Below are positions 11,446-22,033 of a stretch of 64,000 nt of DNA, piece by piece. The stretch covers positions 101,469,355-101,533,354 of the forward strand of contig CM043943.1 in NCBI GenBank assembly GCA_014529385.2, given 5' to 3'. Origin of the DNA: Adiantum capillus-veneris (Eukaryota; Streptophyta; Polypodiopsida; Polypodiales; Pteridaceae). A model generated the notes under the pieces. That model saw only the letters and a program-made list of their open reading frames with translations. It did no database searches and was not told the origin of the DNA. A program made the translations under genes and the position numbers. Position 1 is the first letter of the stretch, and each line of letters starts with the position of its first letter.

Positions 11446-11864
11446 GAACGTTGGTGAGAGAGAATGAAAAGTCGCGATCTTATTTGCGTCTTTTGGTTGA
11501 CGTGGCATAGCTCTCCTTTGAGCTTTTAAAAAATGGTCTTGGGGCTAACTGCCCTAAAAAATTATCCCAAAAATTGTGTGCTATTTTTCTATCCGATATC
11601 AATAAGTGTATTTGAAAACCGATTATGACAAAGTTTGTCGTAGCGTAAATTTTTTTAAATATTTTTTAAATATTTTTTTAATTTATGCCACTTGCGGATA
11701 TCCCTTGAATGGTCGAAATTATTATGAAGACACCTCAGCCACCCCTGGGCTCACACCATAGGACAACAATGTTGGAGTTCAAGGATCAAAGCGTGCACTC
11801 AGTTCCATTTGAAAATCCTATGTCCTAGGGTTTTCTTCTTCTATGTTGTGAGATCCTTGTGGAC
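11446..11864. other. AT-rich unassigned stretch
   Basis: No ORF or repeat family is recognised here. It contains T-rich runs (TTTTTTTAAATATTTTTTAA near 11650) and leads into the minisatellite. It may be the upstream flank of the gene starting at 13784. Confidence 0.3.
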
Positions 11865-13760
11865 CTACGGTGGCAATGTGAAAGCTTGTGGACCTAGGGC
11901 CATAGGGTGGCAATGTATAAGCTCAAGAGCCATAAGTTGCCCTATATTCCATTTGGAAATCTTATGGCCTTAGGGTTTAGGGGCGACAATGGATAAGCTC
12001 CAATACATAACCCTATGTTCCAGTTAGAGATCCTATGGCCTTAGGTCCCTGACAATGTATAAGCTCAAGATCCATACGTTGCCCTATTTTCTAGTTGGAG
12101 ATCCTATAGCCCTAGGGTCATGGGGTGGCAATATGTAAGCTCAGGGCAATAGGGTTCCACATGTCCCATATGGAGATCCTATGGCCCTAGGGCCATGGGG
12201 TGACAATGTATAAGCTCAATGGCCATACATTGCCTATGTTCCATTCAGAAATCCTATGGCCCTAGGGTAATGGGGTGGCAATGTATAAGCTCAAGGGCCA
12301 TATATTGCCTATGTTCCATTTGGAAATCCTATGGCCCTAGGGTAATGGGGTGGCAATGTATAAGCTCAAGGTCCATAGGGTGCCACATGTCCCATATAGA
12401 GATGCTATTGCCCTAGGGCCATGGGGCTGCATTGATATCTTGGCCACCCCTTGAACCCGCACCCTTGAGCTTAGGGGCCTTAGGTTCTCTTATTGTATGT
12501 TGTGAGATCTTGTGGCCCTAGGGCCATACATTGCCTATGTTCCATTTGTAAATCCTATGGCCCTAGGGTCATGGGGTGGCAATGTATAATCTCAAGGGCC
12601 ATAGGGTGCCACATGTTCCATATAGAGATCCTATGGCCCTAGGGCCATGGGGCTGCATTGATATCTTGGCCACCTTTGACATTTTGTCCATAGGTTGTCT
12701 TTTTGTATGTTTTGAAGTCTTGTGGCCCTAGGGCCATAGGGTGTCAATGTATAATCTCAAGGGCCATACGTTGTCCTATGTTCCATTTGGAAATCCTATG
12801 GCCATAGGGCCATGGGGTTGCATTGACATCTTGGCCACCCTTGAACTCACACCCTTGGGCAAAGGTCCATAGGTTGTCTTTTTGTATGTTTTGAAGTCTT
12901 GTGCCCTAGGGCCATAGGGTGTCAATGTATAAGCTCAAGGGCCATATGTTATCCTATGTTCCATTTGGAAATCCTATGGCCAGAGGGCCATGGGGCTACA
13001 TTGACATCTTGGCCACCCTTGAACTCACACCCTTGGGCTTAGGGCCATAGGTTGTCTTTTTGTATGTTTTGAAGTCTTGTGGCCCTAGGGCCATAGGGTG
13101 TCAATGTATAATCTCAAGGGCCATACGTTTTCCTATGTTCCATTTGGAAATCCTATGGCCACAGGGCCATGGGGTTGCAATGTATAAGCTCAAGGGCCAT
13201 ACATTGCCGTATGTTTCATATACCGATCCTATGGCCCTAGGGTCATGGGGTTGCAATGTATAAGCTCAAGGGCCATACATTGCCGTATGTTTCATTTGGA
13301 GATCTTATGGCCTTAGGGTCATGGGGTGCCATAGGATGTATATATACTTGACATGAAACTCCCTATGGCCCTAAGGCCATAGGATGTATATATACTTGAC
13401 ATGAAACTGCGTGAGGTGATCTTGAGGACAACCGTATGGCCTTCAGGCCTTAGGGAGCTAATATAGAGCAAATATTCTTTATACCGACATAGAGAGCTAT
13501 GGCCCTGGGGCCATAGCAAAACAATGAGGGTTTTTTGGAAACAATGAGGGCGCCTTGTGGTCTAGGGGCCATAGGAAGTCAATATAGATCATAGAGCATA
13601 GATGATAGAGCATAGAGAACAAAGAGATTCTTAGTAGCATAGAGGGAACCCTATGACCTTCAGGCCACAGGGTGCTTCTCATGAAACACCTACATACATA
13701 CTTGTTATGCTTTATGCTATGTAAATCAGTATACTCTGCAAGCGGTTTGTTTAACAATTA
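11865..13760. repeat. 75-bp minisatellite with 178-bp higher-order unit and palindromic core
   Basis: The repeat unit is recognisable by CCTATGGCCCTAGGG, ATGGGGTGGCAATGTATAAG, CTCAAGGGCCATA and GTTCCATTTGGAAAT. Adjacent copies at 12241 and 12316 give a 75-bp period. From about 12640 to 13120 it becomes a higher-order unit of 178-179 bp, marked by GTCTTTTTGTATG at about 12698, 12877 and 13055. Most units carry the perfect 12-bp palindrome GGCCCTAGGGCC, usually extended as an imperfect palindrome (CCTATGG...CCATAGG). Diverged palindromes continue to about 13680. The array ends just before the coding region at 13784. Confidence 0.9.
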
Positions 13761-13783
13761 TTCTCGCAAATCTTCTTCTAGGT

Positions 13784-15118
13784 ATGGCTAATTTCAATCA
13801 TGGTGATAGAGTGTGCATGTTTGTAGCGACACAAAAGGTTGCCATTGGGACTGTATTTGAAATAAATCCAAGTGCATATTGTTCTGGCATGCTTATTGGG
13901 GAAGGCAATTATCGGCGCCAGTTTATTTGTGTTTTGAAAAGAAAGCACTCATCCCTTTTCCAACAATGGATGCATTGACAGTGGGAGATGCTTTTCATAG
14001 TATTGTGAAATGGACTAGTGGGTTGTTGCAACATATAAATGAGATGCAGTACAAAGGGGCTTCTATGCATGAGGCTGACAAAGCAGAAGGAGCATTGGAT
14101 GCACAATGTAATGGAATGAGCTATAGAGAGGTTTGGAAGGATAAGAGGGTTCAACTTTGAGATGAAAGCAAAACACATGTAGTAGCCAAAGGGGTTGTCA
14201 TGTATGTGTGTCTATTTGACTCTGTAAACTTTGGTGAGCTAGGTGAAGATAACATTGGTATTGGTATTGAAACATCCTATGCAGATGAGGCTACTATTTC
14301 TACAGAAGCTAGTGTATGTAGCATTAATCTAGTTTGTTGGACTATCAAGAGAGTGACACCTATGGGATGGAAAAGAATTTTTATGCTATGAGGATCTACA
14401 TGCTATGAATGCATTACAAGACACATGCATGGAATGAGCTTATTGGTAGAGCCTATTTCAAAAAAGCGGAAATATTTCTTTGTAAATAGGAAGCCAAAAA
14501 TGTCAGTGAAAGCTTCTAAGAGATCCAACCAAGCATCTCTAGCATCTATCCTGCATGTTTCAACCATAGATTGTTGTTGCAAAATGTGTTGTCAATATGC
14601 CAATCGAGATAAGGTCATGGCTATGCGCAATGAATTTTGGGGACAGAGTTTGCAAAATAGAACAAACTATGTGTATGATACAATGTTGACTGCATGGCGT
14701 GAGAACAAAACAACTACAAAGACATGCTATGTGTTTTCTTTTAATGGCAGTGAGGTTTGCAGTAGAGCTTGGTACGAAATTCATGGCATTCCAAAAACTT
14801 CATTTTATCGTTACCGTGAACATTTTGAGAATGGGGTTAGACGCTCAGTGCATGGTAATGATGGTGTCATGAGAAAAGGAAGAGACCATAAAGAAATGGG
14901 AAGGGCATTGATGCACTCTTTTGTTGATGAAAACTCCGAGAGAATGCCACATAAGAGTAGAACCATGGAAGATGGTACTAGGGAAACTTTGCTTGCAATA
15001 CCAAACACGTAGAAGCAAGTAGACATTTTATATGATGTCAATAAAACACTTGACAGTATGAGTCTCAAGCAAATGTCTAGCAGGACATTCAATAGGATTT
15101 GGAATACAAAGTTTTCTA
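13784..15118 (+). pseudogene. DUF8039/DUF7869-like gene, 5' part (dead)
   Basis: This is the N-terminal part of a protein continued at 25112-26435 and 32032-32554. Residues 13-60 (QKVAIGTVFEINPS..., GEGNYRRQF, then PFPTMDALTVGDAF) resemble the DUF8039 pattern of plant transposon-related proteins. A cysteine cluster (CCCKMCC, near 14575) and VCSRAWYEIHGIPKTSFYRY follow, as in the region upstream of DUF7869 cores. After one frameshift near 13945 a single frame runs to 15118, with stops at 14158, 14389 and 15010. The function of the family is unknown to me. A transposase or a domesticated derivative is an inference. It is cut at 15118 by a Mutator-like insertion. Confidence 0.7.
15110..15118. 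repeat. Left 9-bp target site duplication of Mutator-like element
   Basis: AGTTTTCTA here matches AGTTTGCTA at 25103-25111 in 8 of 9 bases. Removing one copy plus the insertion restores the host frame exactly. Confidence 0.85.
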
Positions 15119-15353
15119 GAGGAATCCCAATCCTCGAGCGAGTACTTCCGAGCGGACAAGAAACCGAGCGAGAATAACCAGTGAAAAAGATTAGATCAAG
15201 ATCTCAATAGTTACTCTATAGAGTATAGTGTAGCATAGTAACCATGTTGCATCTCAAATAGTCTCAAACAAAAGAGCCATACTCTTCCTTTAATGTGTTC
15301 ACACACATTAAAATAGTCTCAAACAAAAGAGCCATTCTCTTCCTTTAATGTGT

Positions 15354-15820
15354 TCACACACACATTGATACACAATCATATCCTTGTTTTTGAACCATCT
15401 TGTTGAGCATATTCCAAAACTCTATTTGTGCAAACTTATTCTCCATGGTAAATTCAGATGTTGAAATTGTCATAAGTTTGTGGACAAATAGATCAAAAGA
15501 TGGTAACTCAAATGCCAAATTTTCATCATAATGCATAGGTAGCTCTTGAACTTGAATGGAATCCTTTGCTTGTTTGAGTGCCATGTGTAGGCTGCTTTGT
15601 GAAAAGAATAGTTTTCATAAACTACGGACTCTTTTAGAGTTTTCATGGTGAGTTGCAAAAGAGGAGGCCCCAACCTGAGGACTTTGTGGCCAAGGGCGGG
15701 AGAGGTGATGAATATCATAAGGTACTGTCGACATGAACGATAATCACCACTTGCATGCAACAGCTTAACAATCATCTCTTATGCAATGCCTTCGCAATCA
15801 CCTCGGCCCCATCTTTCAGC
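15354..15820 (-). pseudogene. Unrecognised captured coding-like fragment
   Basis: The minus strand reads as one protein with a frameshift near 15590: ...IVKLLHASGDYRSCRQYL... then ...LPSFDLFVHKLMTISTSEF... About 140 codons are coherent, with a stop near the start of the stretch. I do not recognise it. Because neighbouring segments of the same Mutator-like element are host gene copies, it is probably another captured exon or cDNA piece. Confidence 0.4.
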
Positions 15821-15837
15821 AAGAACAAAGATGAAGA

Positions 15838-15840
<3 letters not shown>

Positions 15841-15878
<38 letters not shown>

Positions 15879-16100
15879 TGAGAGAGAATGAAGTTCGTCT
15901 TCCACAATTGCGGGATCATAGTCGAGGAATATTTTCTCAAAATCTAGCCTTCTGGTCGTGCATCAAAAATGATTTTGATACGCCAATGTCCTTGTTGAGA
16001 AATCCCTACCTCTACCTTCTCTAGAGTTCCACAAAAGTGGGACTGACTCTTCCATTGGGCAATGAGCTCTGCATGGAGGGGTTTGCATGCTCTCAACCAA
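15841..16100 (-). pseudogene. Second unrecognised coding-like fragment plus GT/GA array
   Basis: (GT)n(GA)n occupies 15841-15878. To its right the minus strand reads VEVGISQQGHWRIKIIFDAR, then PEG, a stop and ILRKYSSTMIPQLWKTNF. It looks like one protein segment with a single stop. I cannot assign it. It may belong with the fragment at 15354-15820. Confidence 0.35.
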
Positions 16101-16109
16101 TCTAGCCAA

Positions 16110-16110
16110 T

Positions 16111-16173
<63 letters not shown>

Positions 16174-16309
16174 ACTCAACGCTGCCTCTATAAGTCACTG
16201 ACTCCCTCACTCTCAGCAACTGAGTTTAGTGAGTTTTCAGTGTTGTGTCTCTTGTTCACTCGTAGGGATTCTCTCTGTCATGCACTCTCAGAGTCTCAGA
16301 AGCAAGTCA

Positions 16310-16387
<78 letters not shown>
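16110..16387. repeat. Two long CT microsatellites
   Basis: CT arrays of about 31 units (16110-16172) and 37 units (16314-16387) bracket unassigned sequence. They give rise to spurious Ser-Leu and Arg-Glu ORFs. Confidence 0.95.
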
Positions 16388-16390
<3 letters not shown>

Positions 16391-16597
16391 GGAGAAAACC
16401 TCTAGAAAGACATTTCCAAAACATCAGATACAAGCCCATACAAAAGACCCAAAAGTCCATCAACATCCATCTTATTAATGGCCTCAACCACAGTGGCAAT
16501 GCTTGTATCATGCATCTTCTAAGAGTTCTATGATAGAAGTCAAATTCATGTGCCTTCTTCCTCTCCTGGCTTATGCACTAATTAGACACCTCTTCAC

Positions 16598-16925
16598 TTC
16601 CTCACAGCAGGAACATTGGTATGCTGATTCTAGTTCTGCATATCCTCCTTGCGTCTAAACCTCTGTGGTGGTGCGGGATCTCATACGGACAATGTGAGAG
16701 TGAATGGCGCATGAAATGCAGTACTGCATTTTGGTGTAAATCTTGGGAAGTGCCTACCCATAATAAATGCAAGTATCCTGCACATCTCGCATAGCAGCTT
16801 GTTCAACAATGTTCCTTACAAGAAACTGCTTCAAAGACTTGTCCTAATTACGCACAGTTGGAGCACCTGATGGGGTTGGTGTGTCCTCTTCTCTGCTTGT
16901 TACGTCCATCATTGTGGCGCTTGAC
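16598..16925 (-). pseudogene. RPS26: Ribosomal protein eS26 pseudogene
   Basis: The minus strand carries a nearly full-length eS26 copy: VKRHNDGRNKQRRGHTNPIR then CSNC, followed after a frameshift by [46 protein letters not shown] and RFRRKED. Both CxxC pairs of the zinc site are visible. eS26 is part of the small ribosomal subunit near the mRNA exit. The first about five residues and the segment after CSNC are missing, and stops lie within the frame. The exons run together without intron-like gaps, so a spliced or intron-poor copy was probably captured. It lies inside the Mutator-like element, opposite in orientation to PHF5A and uL11. Confidence 0.88.
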
Positions 16926-17069
16926 CGCCGGATCTGGTTGACTTTCGAGGTGCTTGCCCTCGTGGCAAGTAGCTTCCCACCACCTCAACAGACCCTCAAA
17001 GCGTGCCTTGGCCATCGTGACTTTTTCAGGCTCCCGGGTCTGCCCCCCCTTTTCCCCCGGGTCCATGCC

Positions 17070-17132
17070 CCCCCCCCCCCCCCCCCCCCCCGCGCTTGCA
17101 GTTTGAGAGAGAGAGAGAGAGAGAGAGAGAGG
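17070..17132. repeat. Poly-C tract (about 22) and GA array
   Basis: An uninterrupted run of about 22 C at about 17070-17091 is followed by (GA)n at 17104-17132. Long poly-C tracts of this kind are rare and prone to length error. Confidence 0.9.
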
Positions 17133-17339
17133 CACACCCGCTGGGTTGGAGAGAGAGTGATGCTCTGTGGACTAGTAATTGATGTGTTCTGTTTGAATCC
17201 CCCCTCCCCCCCTTTTGAGTGTAGCAAAGAGGGAGTCACGAAAACCCTTTTGCTGATTTGAGACAGGCAGGCAGCTGTTTGCAAGTCACACCCAAAAGAA
17301 AATTATGTTAAAGACAACATCTCTCAAAACCATTCTATT

Positions 17340-18013
17340 TTGTAACAAATGCTAAGTGTTAAGGAAGATCAGTCTACCTTTTTGTTGAATATGGTGATGG
17401 TAATTACTAATTGCTGCATTGAGAATGGACATGAGCATGTCTTCTTGCTCACTTCGCTCAAAGCTTCCCAACCCTTCAAAGTCAAGAAGCACATACAAAT
17501 AGTGTGACTCACATCTTACAGTCATCCACACACCATCTGTGCATCTGCCTCTAGTAGGCAACCAGAAAGATGGTTAAGAAGGTAGGACTTGCCACTACTC
17601 TGTTTACCCATGGAGGATATTACTTTGACCTCTCCTTTCCATCCATCCACAATGATATCATACGGCCCAAAGTGCAATAGGGATGCCAATGAAACTGCAT
17701 CTGAGAAGGTCGCATGTGATGGGATCTGTAGGCCATTGACCATTGGTTGTAATGTGTTGTTTTTTTCTTGGGCAATCTGTAGACACAGCAGCCTTTACAT
17801 CCATCTGCCCAATCGACTCGGAATCCTTACTGTCAGAAACTGCTCAAGATAGGATCTGTTCTTAATGGTTTCAATTGACACCTGCATTTTCAGTATATTG
17901 AACACTTTACCCTTCTTTTTAAGCTTTCGGAGAGAGACTGCAATAAGTTCTTCGCAGTTCTTCTTGGCTCTGTGATCGTCCGAGTGGGGGAAATTTCCCT
18001 CTCTGTGGAGCAA
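17340..18013 (-). pseudogene. VLIG-type large GTPase fragment (dead)
   Basis: Minus-strand pieces join as a dynamin-like/VLIG G domain. ...NRSYLEQFLTVRIPS comes first. Then comes a P-loop, GKQSSGKS at about 17585-17608. Then come DGVWMTVR and the G3 block LLDFEGLGSFERSEQEDML (DFEG at about 17475-17483), ending NAAISN plus, one frame over, ITIFNKKVD. Such very large inducible GTPases are known from animals and occur in some plants and algae; their plant role is unclear. Frameshifts lie between the pieces (near 17760, 17560 and 17400), and the protein is cut at both ends. It is carried inside the Mutator-like element. Confidence 0.75.
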
Positions 18014-18058
18014 AGTGGAGGATTCACTGCATATAGGGCGGCAGAAAAGGAAGCAAAC

Positions 18059-18060
<2 letters not shown>

Positions 18061-18148
<88 letters not shown>

Positions 18149-18190
18149 ATTGATGTTGCAGCGCGGGCCCCTCTACCTGGAGTGCTTGCT

Positions 18191-18241
<51 letters not shown>

Positions 18242-18363
18242 CAATTTCACTGCAGCACAAAGCTTGTGACCACTGATCCCCTACCCGGTCTTGCAGTCAA
18301 TTGGAAAAACCCTGCTGAGGTGGCGCTAAGGGGGCAAGTGCTTCTACTTCCTCTTCATTGTGG

Positions 18364-18441
<78 letters not shown>
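18061..18441. repeat. Compound microsatellite block (GT/GA/CT/TA)
   Basis: (GT)n runs 18061-18089, (GA)n 18090-18146, (CA)n with (GA)n about 18190-18240, (CT)n 18366-18398 and (TA)n about 18399-18441. The long Arg-Glu and Tyr-Ile frames here are artefacts of these arrays. Confidence 0.95.
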
Positions 18442-18444
<3 letters not shown>

Positions 18445-19027
18445 AAGGTGGAAAATGAGGGGATAGGAAAAATGGACGAAATGCCAACTGCAGGAAAGCA
18501 AAGGGCTATGGATGTCGAGAGGGGGACCCAATTCCGAGGAGGGGAGGGGGGCTGGGAGCCTCATGGAGTGTTTGTGAGTGAGTTTCATGTGTCGTGGACG
18601 GAAGGCTCCATCGCCTTCCCTCCTTCACCTCCTGCTGCTGCGTATTGCCCTCCTCATCACGGCAAGCAGAAGGCCTTGGAGCGAAGGCATCCTCGCTTTC
18701 CACCATCTCCTCGCCTCCTCTTTGAACCGGTCTCCTCCTTGAAGCAATCAAAACAAAAGCCGACACGACACTCCCGACCCCACTCAACGTCCCACCTTAC
18801 CCTCTCTGTGTCTCTCTGCCCCTCACTCTCGCCATTGTTGACCTGGAATCACATTCACAATTCTCTCTCTCCAAAAATTAAACTCTCTAAAACTGAACTC
18901 TCTCAACGAGCGCGCGCCCGCGCCCTTCGCTTACATCAGGAAGAGAATCCTTCTCTCTCTCTCTCTCTAAAAATTGAACTCTCTCAACGAGCGCGCCGGC
19001 GTGCGCTCTTTGAGAGAGTTCAGATTT

Positions 19028-19079
<52 letters not shown>

Positions 19080-19118
19080 CTTAGCACATGTGGGGCAAGC
19101 GCGCATTCATGAGCAGCC
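18442..19118. other. Unassigned MULE interior with repeated GAGCGCGC motifs and GA array
   Basis: No gene is recognised. Between 18870 and 19030, AACTCTCTCAACGAGCGCGC occurs twice, and an inverted partial copy (GCGCTCTTTGAGAGAGTT) follows, giving a small foldback. A GA array of about 24 units fills 19030-19077, just before the PHF5A copy. Confidence 0.5.
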
Positions 19119-19442
19119 ATGGCAAAGCATCTTCATGATCTGAGAATGTGTCGCAAGCAGTCGGGCATCGCTATAGGGCGACTCTAGGAGAAGTGCGATG
19201 GAAAGTGCGTGATTTGAAATTCATACGTGCACCCCTGTACTCTGGTTCGAGTGTCTGATGAGTGCAATTATGGCTCCTTCCAAAAGCATTGTGTCATTTG
19301 GGGAGGTGCCAGCATTTCTGATGCTTACTACTGCAAAGAGTACACCCAGTAGGAAAAGGATAGAGATGGTTGCCCCAAAATTGTGAACCTTGGCAGTGCC
19401 AAAACTGTCTTGTTCTAAGAACGTAATAAGTATGGATTCACA
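19119..19442 (+). pseudogene. PHF5A: PHF5A/Rds3 splicing-factor pseudogene, full length
   Basis: One frame of about 108 codons aligns end to end with PHF5A (Rds3), the small zinc-knot protein of the SF3b complex in U2 snRNP. It starts MAKHLHDLRMCRKQSGIAIG and continues [39 protein letters not shown] and EKDRDGCPKIVNLGSAKT. In-frame stops fall after GRL, CVI, YTQ and LF; some replace zinc-ligand cysteines (for example the residue after CVI). There are no frameshifts. The full-length, uninterrupted copy between a GA array and uL11 pieces fits capture by the surrounding Mutator-like element, or prior retrocopying. No poly-A tail is seen. Confidence 0.9.
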
Positions 19443-19684
19443 CTCTTGAAACCTTCTGCTTTGTCATGCCTTATGAGGTTTGGGGGTGTTGCATACATAC
19501 AACTAAGATGTGTCATGCTGATTGTGGGCTATGATAGCATGTTCTTGCAGATGTAAGAGTGCAAAGAATGACACTTTTTAATTGTGAGGTTTGCACCCGT
19601 TCAGATAGATATACTGTATTGATTTTAAATTATCTCCTATTGCTATTGGATGTTGCATAGTTATTTCAGAAAAGGCTTTTCTTT

Positions 19685-19685
<1 letters not shown>

Positions 19686-19738
<53 letters not shown>
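19686..19738. repeat. CA microsatellite
   Basis: About 26 CA units lie between the PHF5A and uL11 copies. Confidence 0.95.
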
Positions 19739-19740
<2 letters not shown>

Positions 19741-19822
19741 TCGAGCGAGTGAGGGCAACGCAGGGTTGCGGGAGCCAGAAGAAGAAGCAGCAGAAAGAAA
19801 TTAGGAGAGGAAACCAATAGAG

Positions 19823-20926
19823 ATGCCATCGAAATTGTATCCCTCACAAATAGTGCAAGGGACGACATTGACCTTGGCTTCACGATTCTGGACAGTGAAC
19901 TGGACGATAACGCGCAGGCCCTTCCAGTCCTTGGCAGTCTCCTTGGTGATGTCCTCTTCTACCTTCTTGGGCGACAAACCCAGAGGCCCGATCTTCGGCA
20001 CCCATGAAGAGGCAGCTCCAACTTCCCCTCCTATTAAACGAACAAAAACCACCTCCTTATATTCTTTCTTTCCTTTATTTAGCAACATTGCATCTTTATC
20101 ATGGGCGCAAAACATGCATCACTCAGCTTCATGTCTACCGTCTAGTGGAGTTTACGGGTGGCTCCCTCAAAGGTGACGCTGAATTGGGGTAGTACTAGAA
20201 GTAGGGGAGCAATTAGCACCGTTGCCCTTGTGATCAAAGCCCTCAAGGAGCCCGAGCTGCTGCTGCTCCTCGCAGGACTGAAATAGTAACTAAACATGCT
20301 ATAATCCTTGCTCAAGAATGAGTATTTTTGCGGTGGGCGTCTGTGCTATGGTGTGAACATAGCCTCTGAAGACAACTGGAGCTACTCATGATTAGTGCTA
20401 AGGGCCTTGTTAATCCACTCGGTTTTGTGCAACAAATATCTCCCTTCCTAATCTCGAAGAGGGAGAGCTTTGACAATCAGATTCTTGCACATTTAATGCA
20501 CAATTAATACCACAATGATAAAGCTGACTGACAAAAATAGTAGAGATGCCATCATTTGCATTTATGGCATTGTTATAGTGTAGGTGCTCCTCATGATTGT
20601 TGGCTACTCTCATAATTGCATTGTCAAAATTCCTCCTATTAATCTGACCATGCAAGCCGTTGTAGCACTCGATTGCCTTTTTCTTCTTCTGTTGCTTGCC
20701 ACTCAATCCTAGCATACAGGGTTTTGCTCCATGCTAGTGTGCCCCATGAGCTCTTAGCTGGTTTTCAACCTGCAGCTTCCTCTTCCTTCTCCTTATACAT
20801 TTAAAAACATCAAGCACAATGGTAACATTTCTCTCGATGATATGATCGAGATTGCCCGTGTGATGCGTCCCCGTTCACTGGCAAAAGAGCTTACTGGCAC
20901 AGTAAAGGAAATTCTTGGTACTACGT
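19823..20926 (+). pseudogene. RPL12: Ribosomal protein uL11 (L12) pseudogene with inverted middle block
   Basis: The plus strand starts [12 protein letters not shown] (19823-19858), the usual N-terminus of cytosolic uL11. The next block, [17 protein letters not shown] through [11 protein letters not shown], lies on the minus strand at 19858-20055. It is therefore inverted in place, with its left border exactly at the end of IVQ. The plus strand resumes with ALVIKALKEPE (20224-20256) and, after about 545 bp, [20 protein letters not shown] ending [11 protein letters not shown] (20803-20926). uL11 forms part of the GTPase-associated centre of the large subunit. The C-terminal end is missing, because an LTR element starts at 20927. 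Confidence 0.88.
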
Positions 20927-21941
20927 TGTGACGTGTTTTGGCGAAATGATGCGGACCACCCCAAAGCCTTTGAGAGATGTTTTTTAATGATTTTGGGGGC
21001 CTTAGATGTAAATAAATCATGCTTGTACAAAGTGTACAAAGGCGGTGTGTGCTAGTTGTCTCTACGCATGCGGGCCAGTTGTGCGGGGTACATAGTTTTG
21101 TTGTTTTTGTACATAGAAGTGTCGAGACCTTCAAGTGTGATTTAGTGATTTAAAAATATGAAGAAAAACTGAAATTTTATCAGCTTGGTGTTGTGAGTGA
21201 GTGGGAGTTTTTAGCTGTGAAGAAGAAAGCCTCTCTTGCTGCAGTCTGCGGTGGTGCGTGGGGGTTGTGTAGTGGAGGTGCCCGTGTGTGTGCAAGGGCC
21301 TGGAGCCTTGATTGGAGAGTGTGTCTCTCATCAATAAGGCCATGAACATGGGTCGTGACCTCTGCACTTTCACCCCTCTTCTCTCTTTTTGGTGATGGAA
21401 GCTACGTGAAGCGAAGCTCTCTTGTAGGCATGCGCCTACTACTCAGGTTTGGCAGTGAAAGCCCCTTCTTATTGTTGTGAATGGGAGGGTGTTTCCCCAT
21501 GTTTTCCATGGTTTTTTCTGATTTTTTTGGCTGAGAATCATGAGTTTTTGTATAAATCATGATTGGCATGGTTTTTGATGGGTTTGTGTACATGGTTGGG
21601 AGCGACTATGGAGCCCCTTCTTGCATATGCAAGGTCTGCTGAGATGGTGTGAGGGTATGGTGTTTATGAACAGAAGTTCAGATATTTTTCTTTGTTTTCA
21701 TTGGTTTGTTTTCCCAAAATTTAGTGCCTTTTTTTCTTCATTGACTGCAATTGATCATAGCTAGGGCTATGACAGTATAGAGAGAAGCTAGTCGAGTGTA
21801 GGCGGGCTTTTGTGCATGCAAGGGTGAGTGTGTTTGTGAGTGGAAATCGGATCCTATCCTCTTGTGAGAGCTACTTTACTTTTCCACATATATCTTGTGA
21901 GTATGGAGGTGTTATAGAGGCCACCCCCCAAATCCTTCACA
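20927..21941 (+). repeat. 5' LTR of gag-only element
   Basis: The 1015-bp LTR runs from TGTGACG to TTCACA. It is about 200 bp longer than the surviving part of the 3' LTR; the extra part is 21744-21941. Confidence 0.85.
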
Positions 21942-21946
21942 TGTTT

Positions 21947-21964
21947 TGGTGCCCCCAATGAGGA
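21947..21964 (+). promoter_or_regulatory. Putative primer-binding site
   Basis: TGGTGCCCCCAATGAGGA begins five bases after the LTR end. It starts with TGG as a PBS must, but I cannot match it to a particular tRNA. Confidence 0.5.
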
Positions 21965-22033
21965 CCTATTTTGGCTCTCCGGTTGAGACTTTCCCTGGAG
22001 TCAAGCTCAACCTTCTATTTGTAAGTTGTTTTC

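Noticed and set aside
11865-13760. CRISPR-like array
   Set aside because: Units are adjacent, diverged and without unique spacers, in a eukaryotic context; it is a minisatellite.
18358-19143. 261-codon plus-strand ORF
   Set aside because: It is held open by CT, TA and GA arrays and runs out of frame into the PHF5A copy; no domain is visible.
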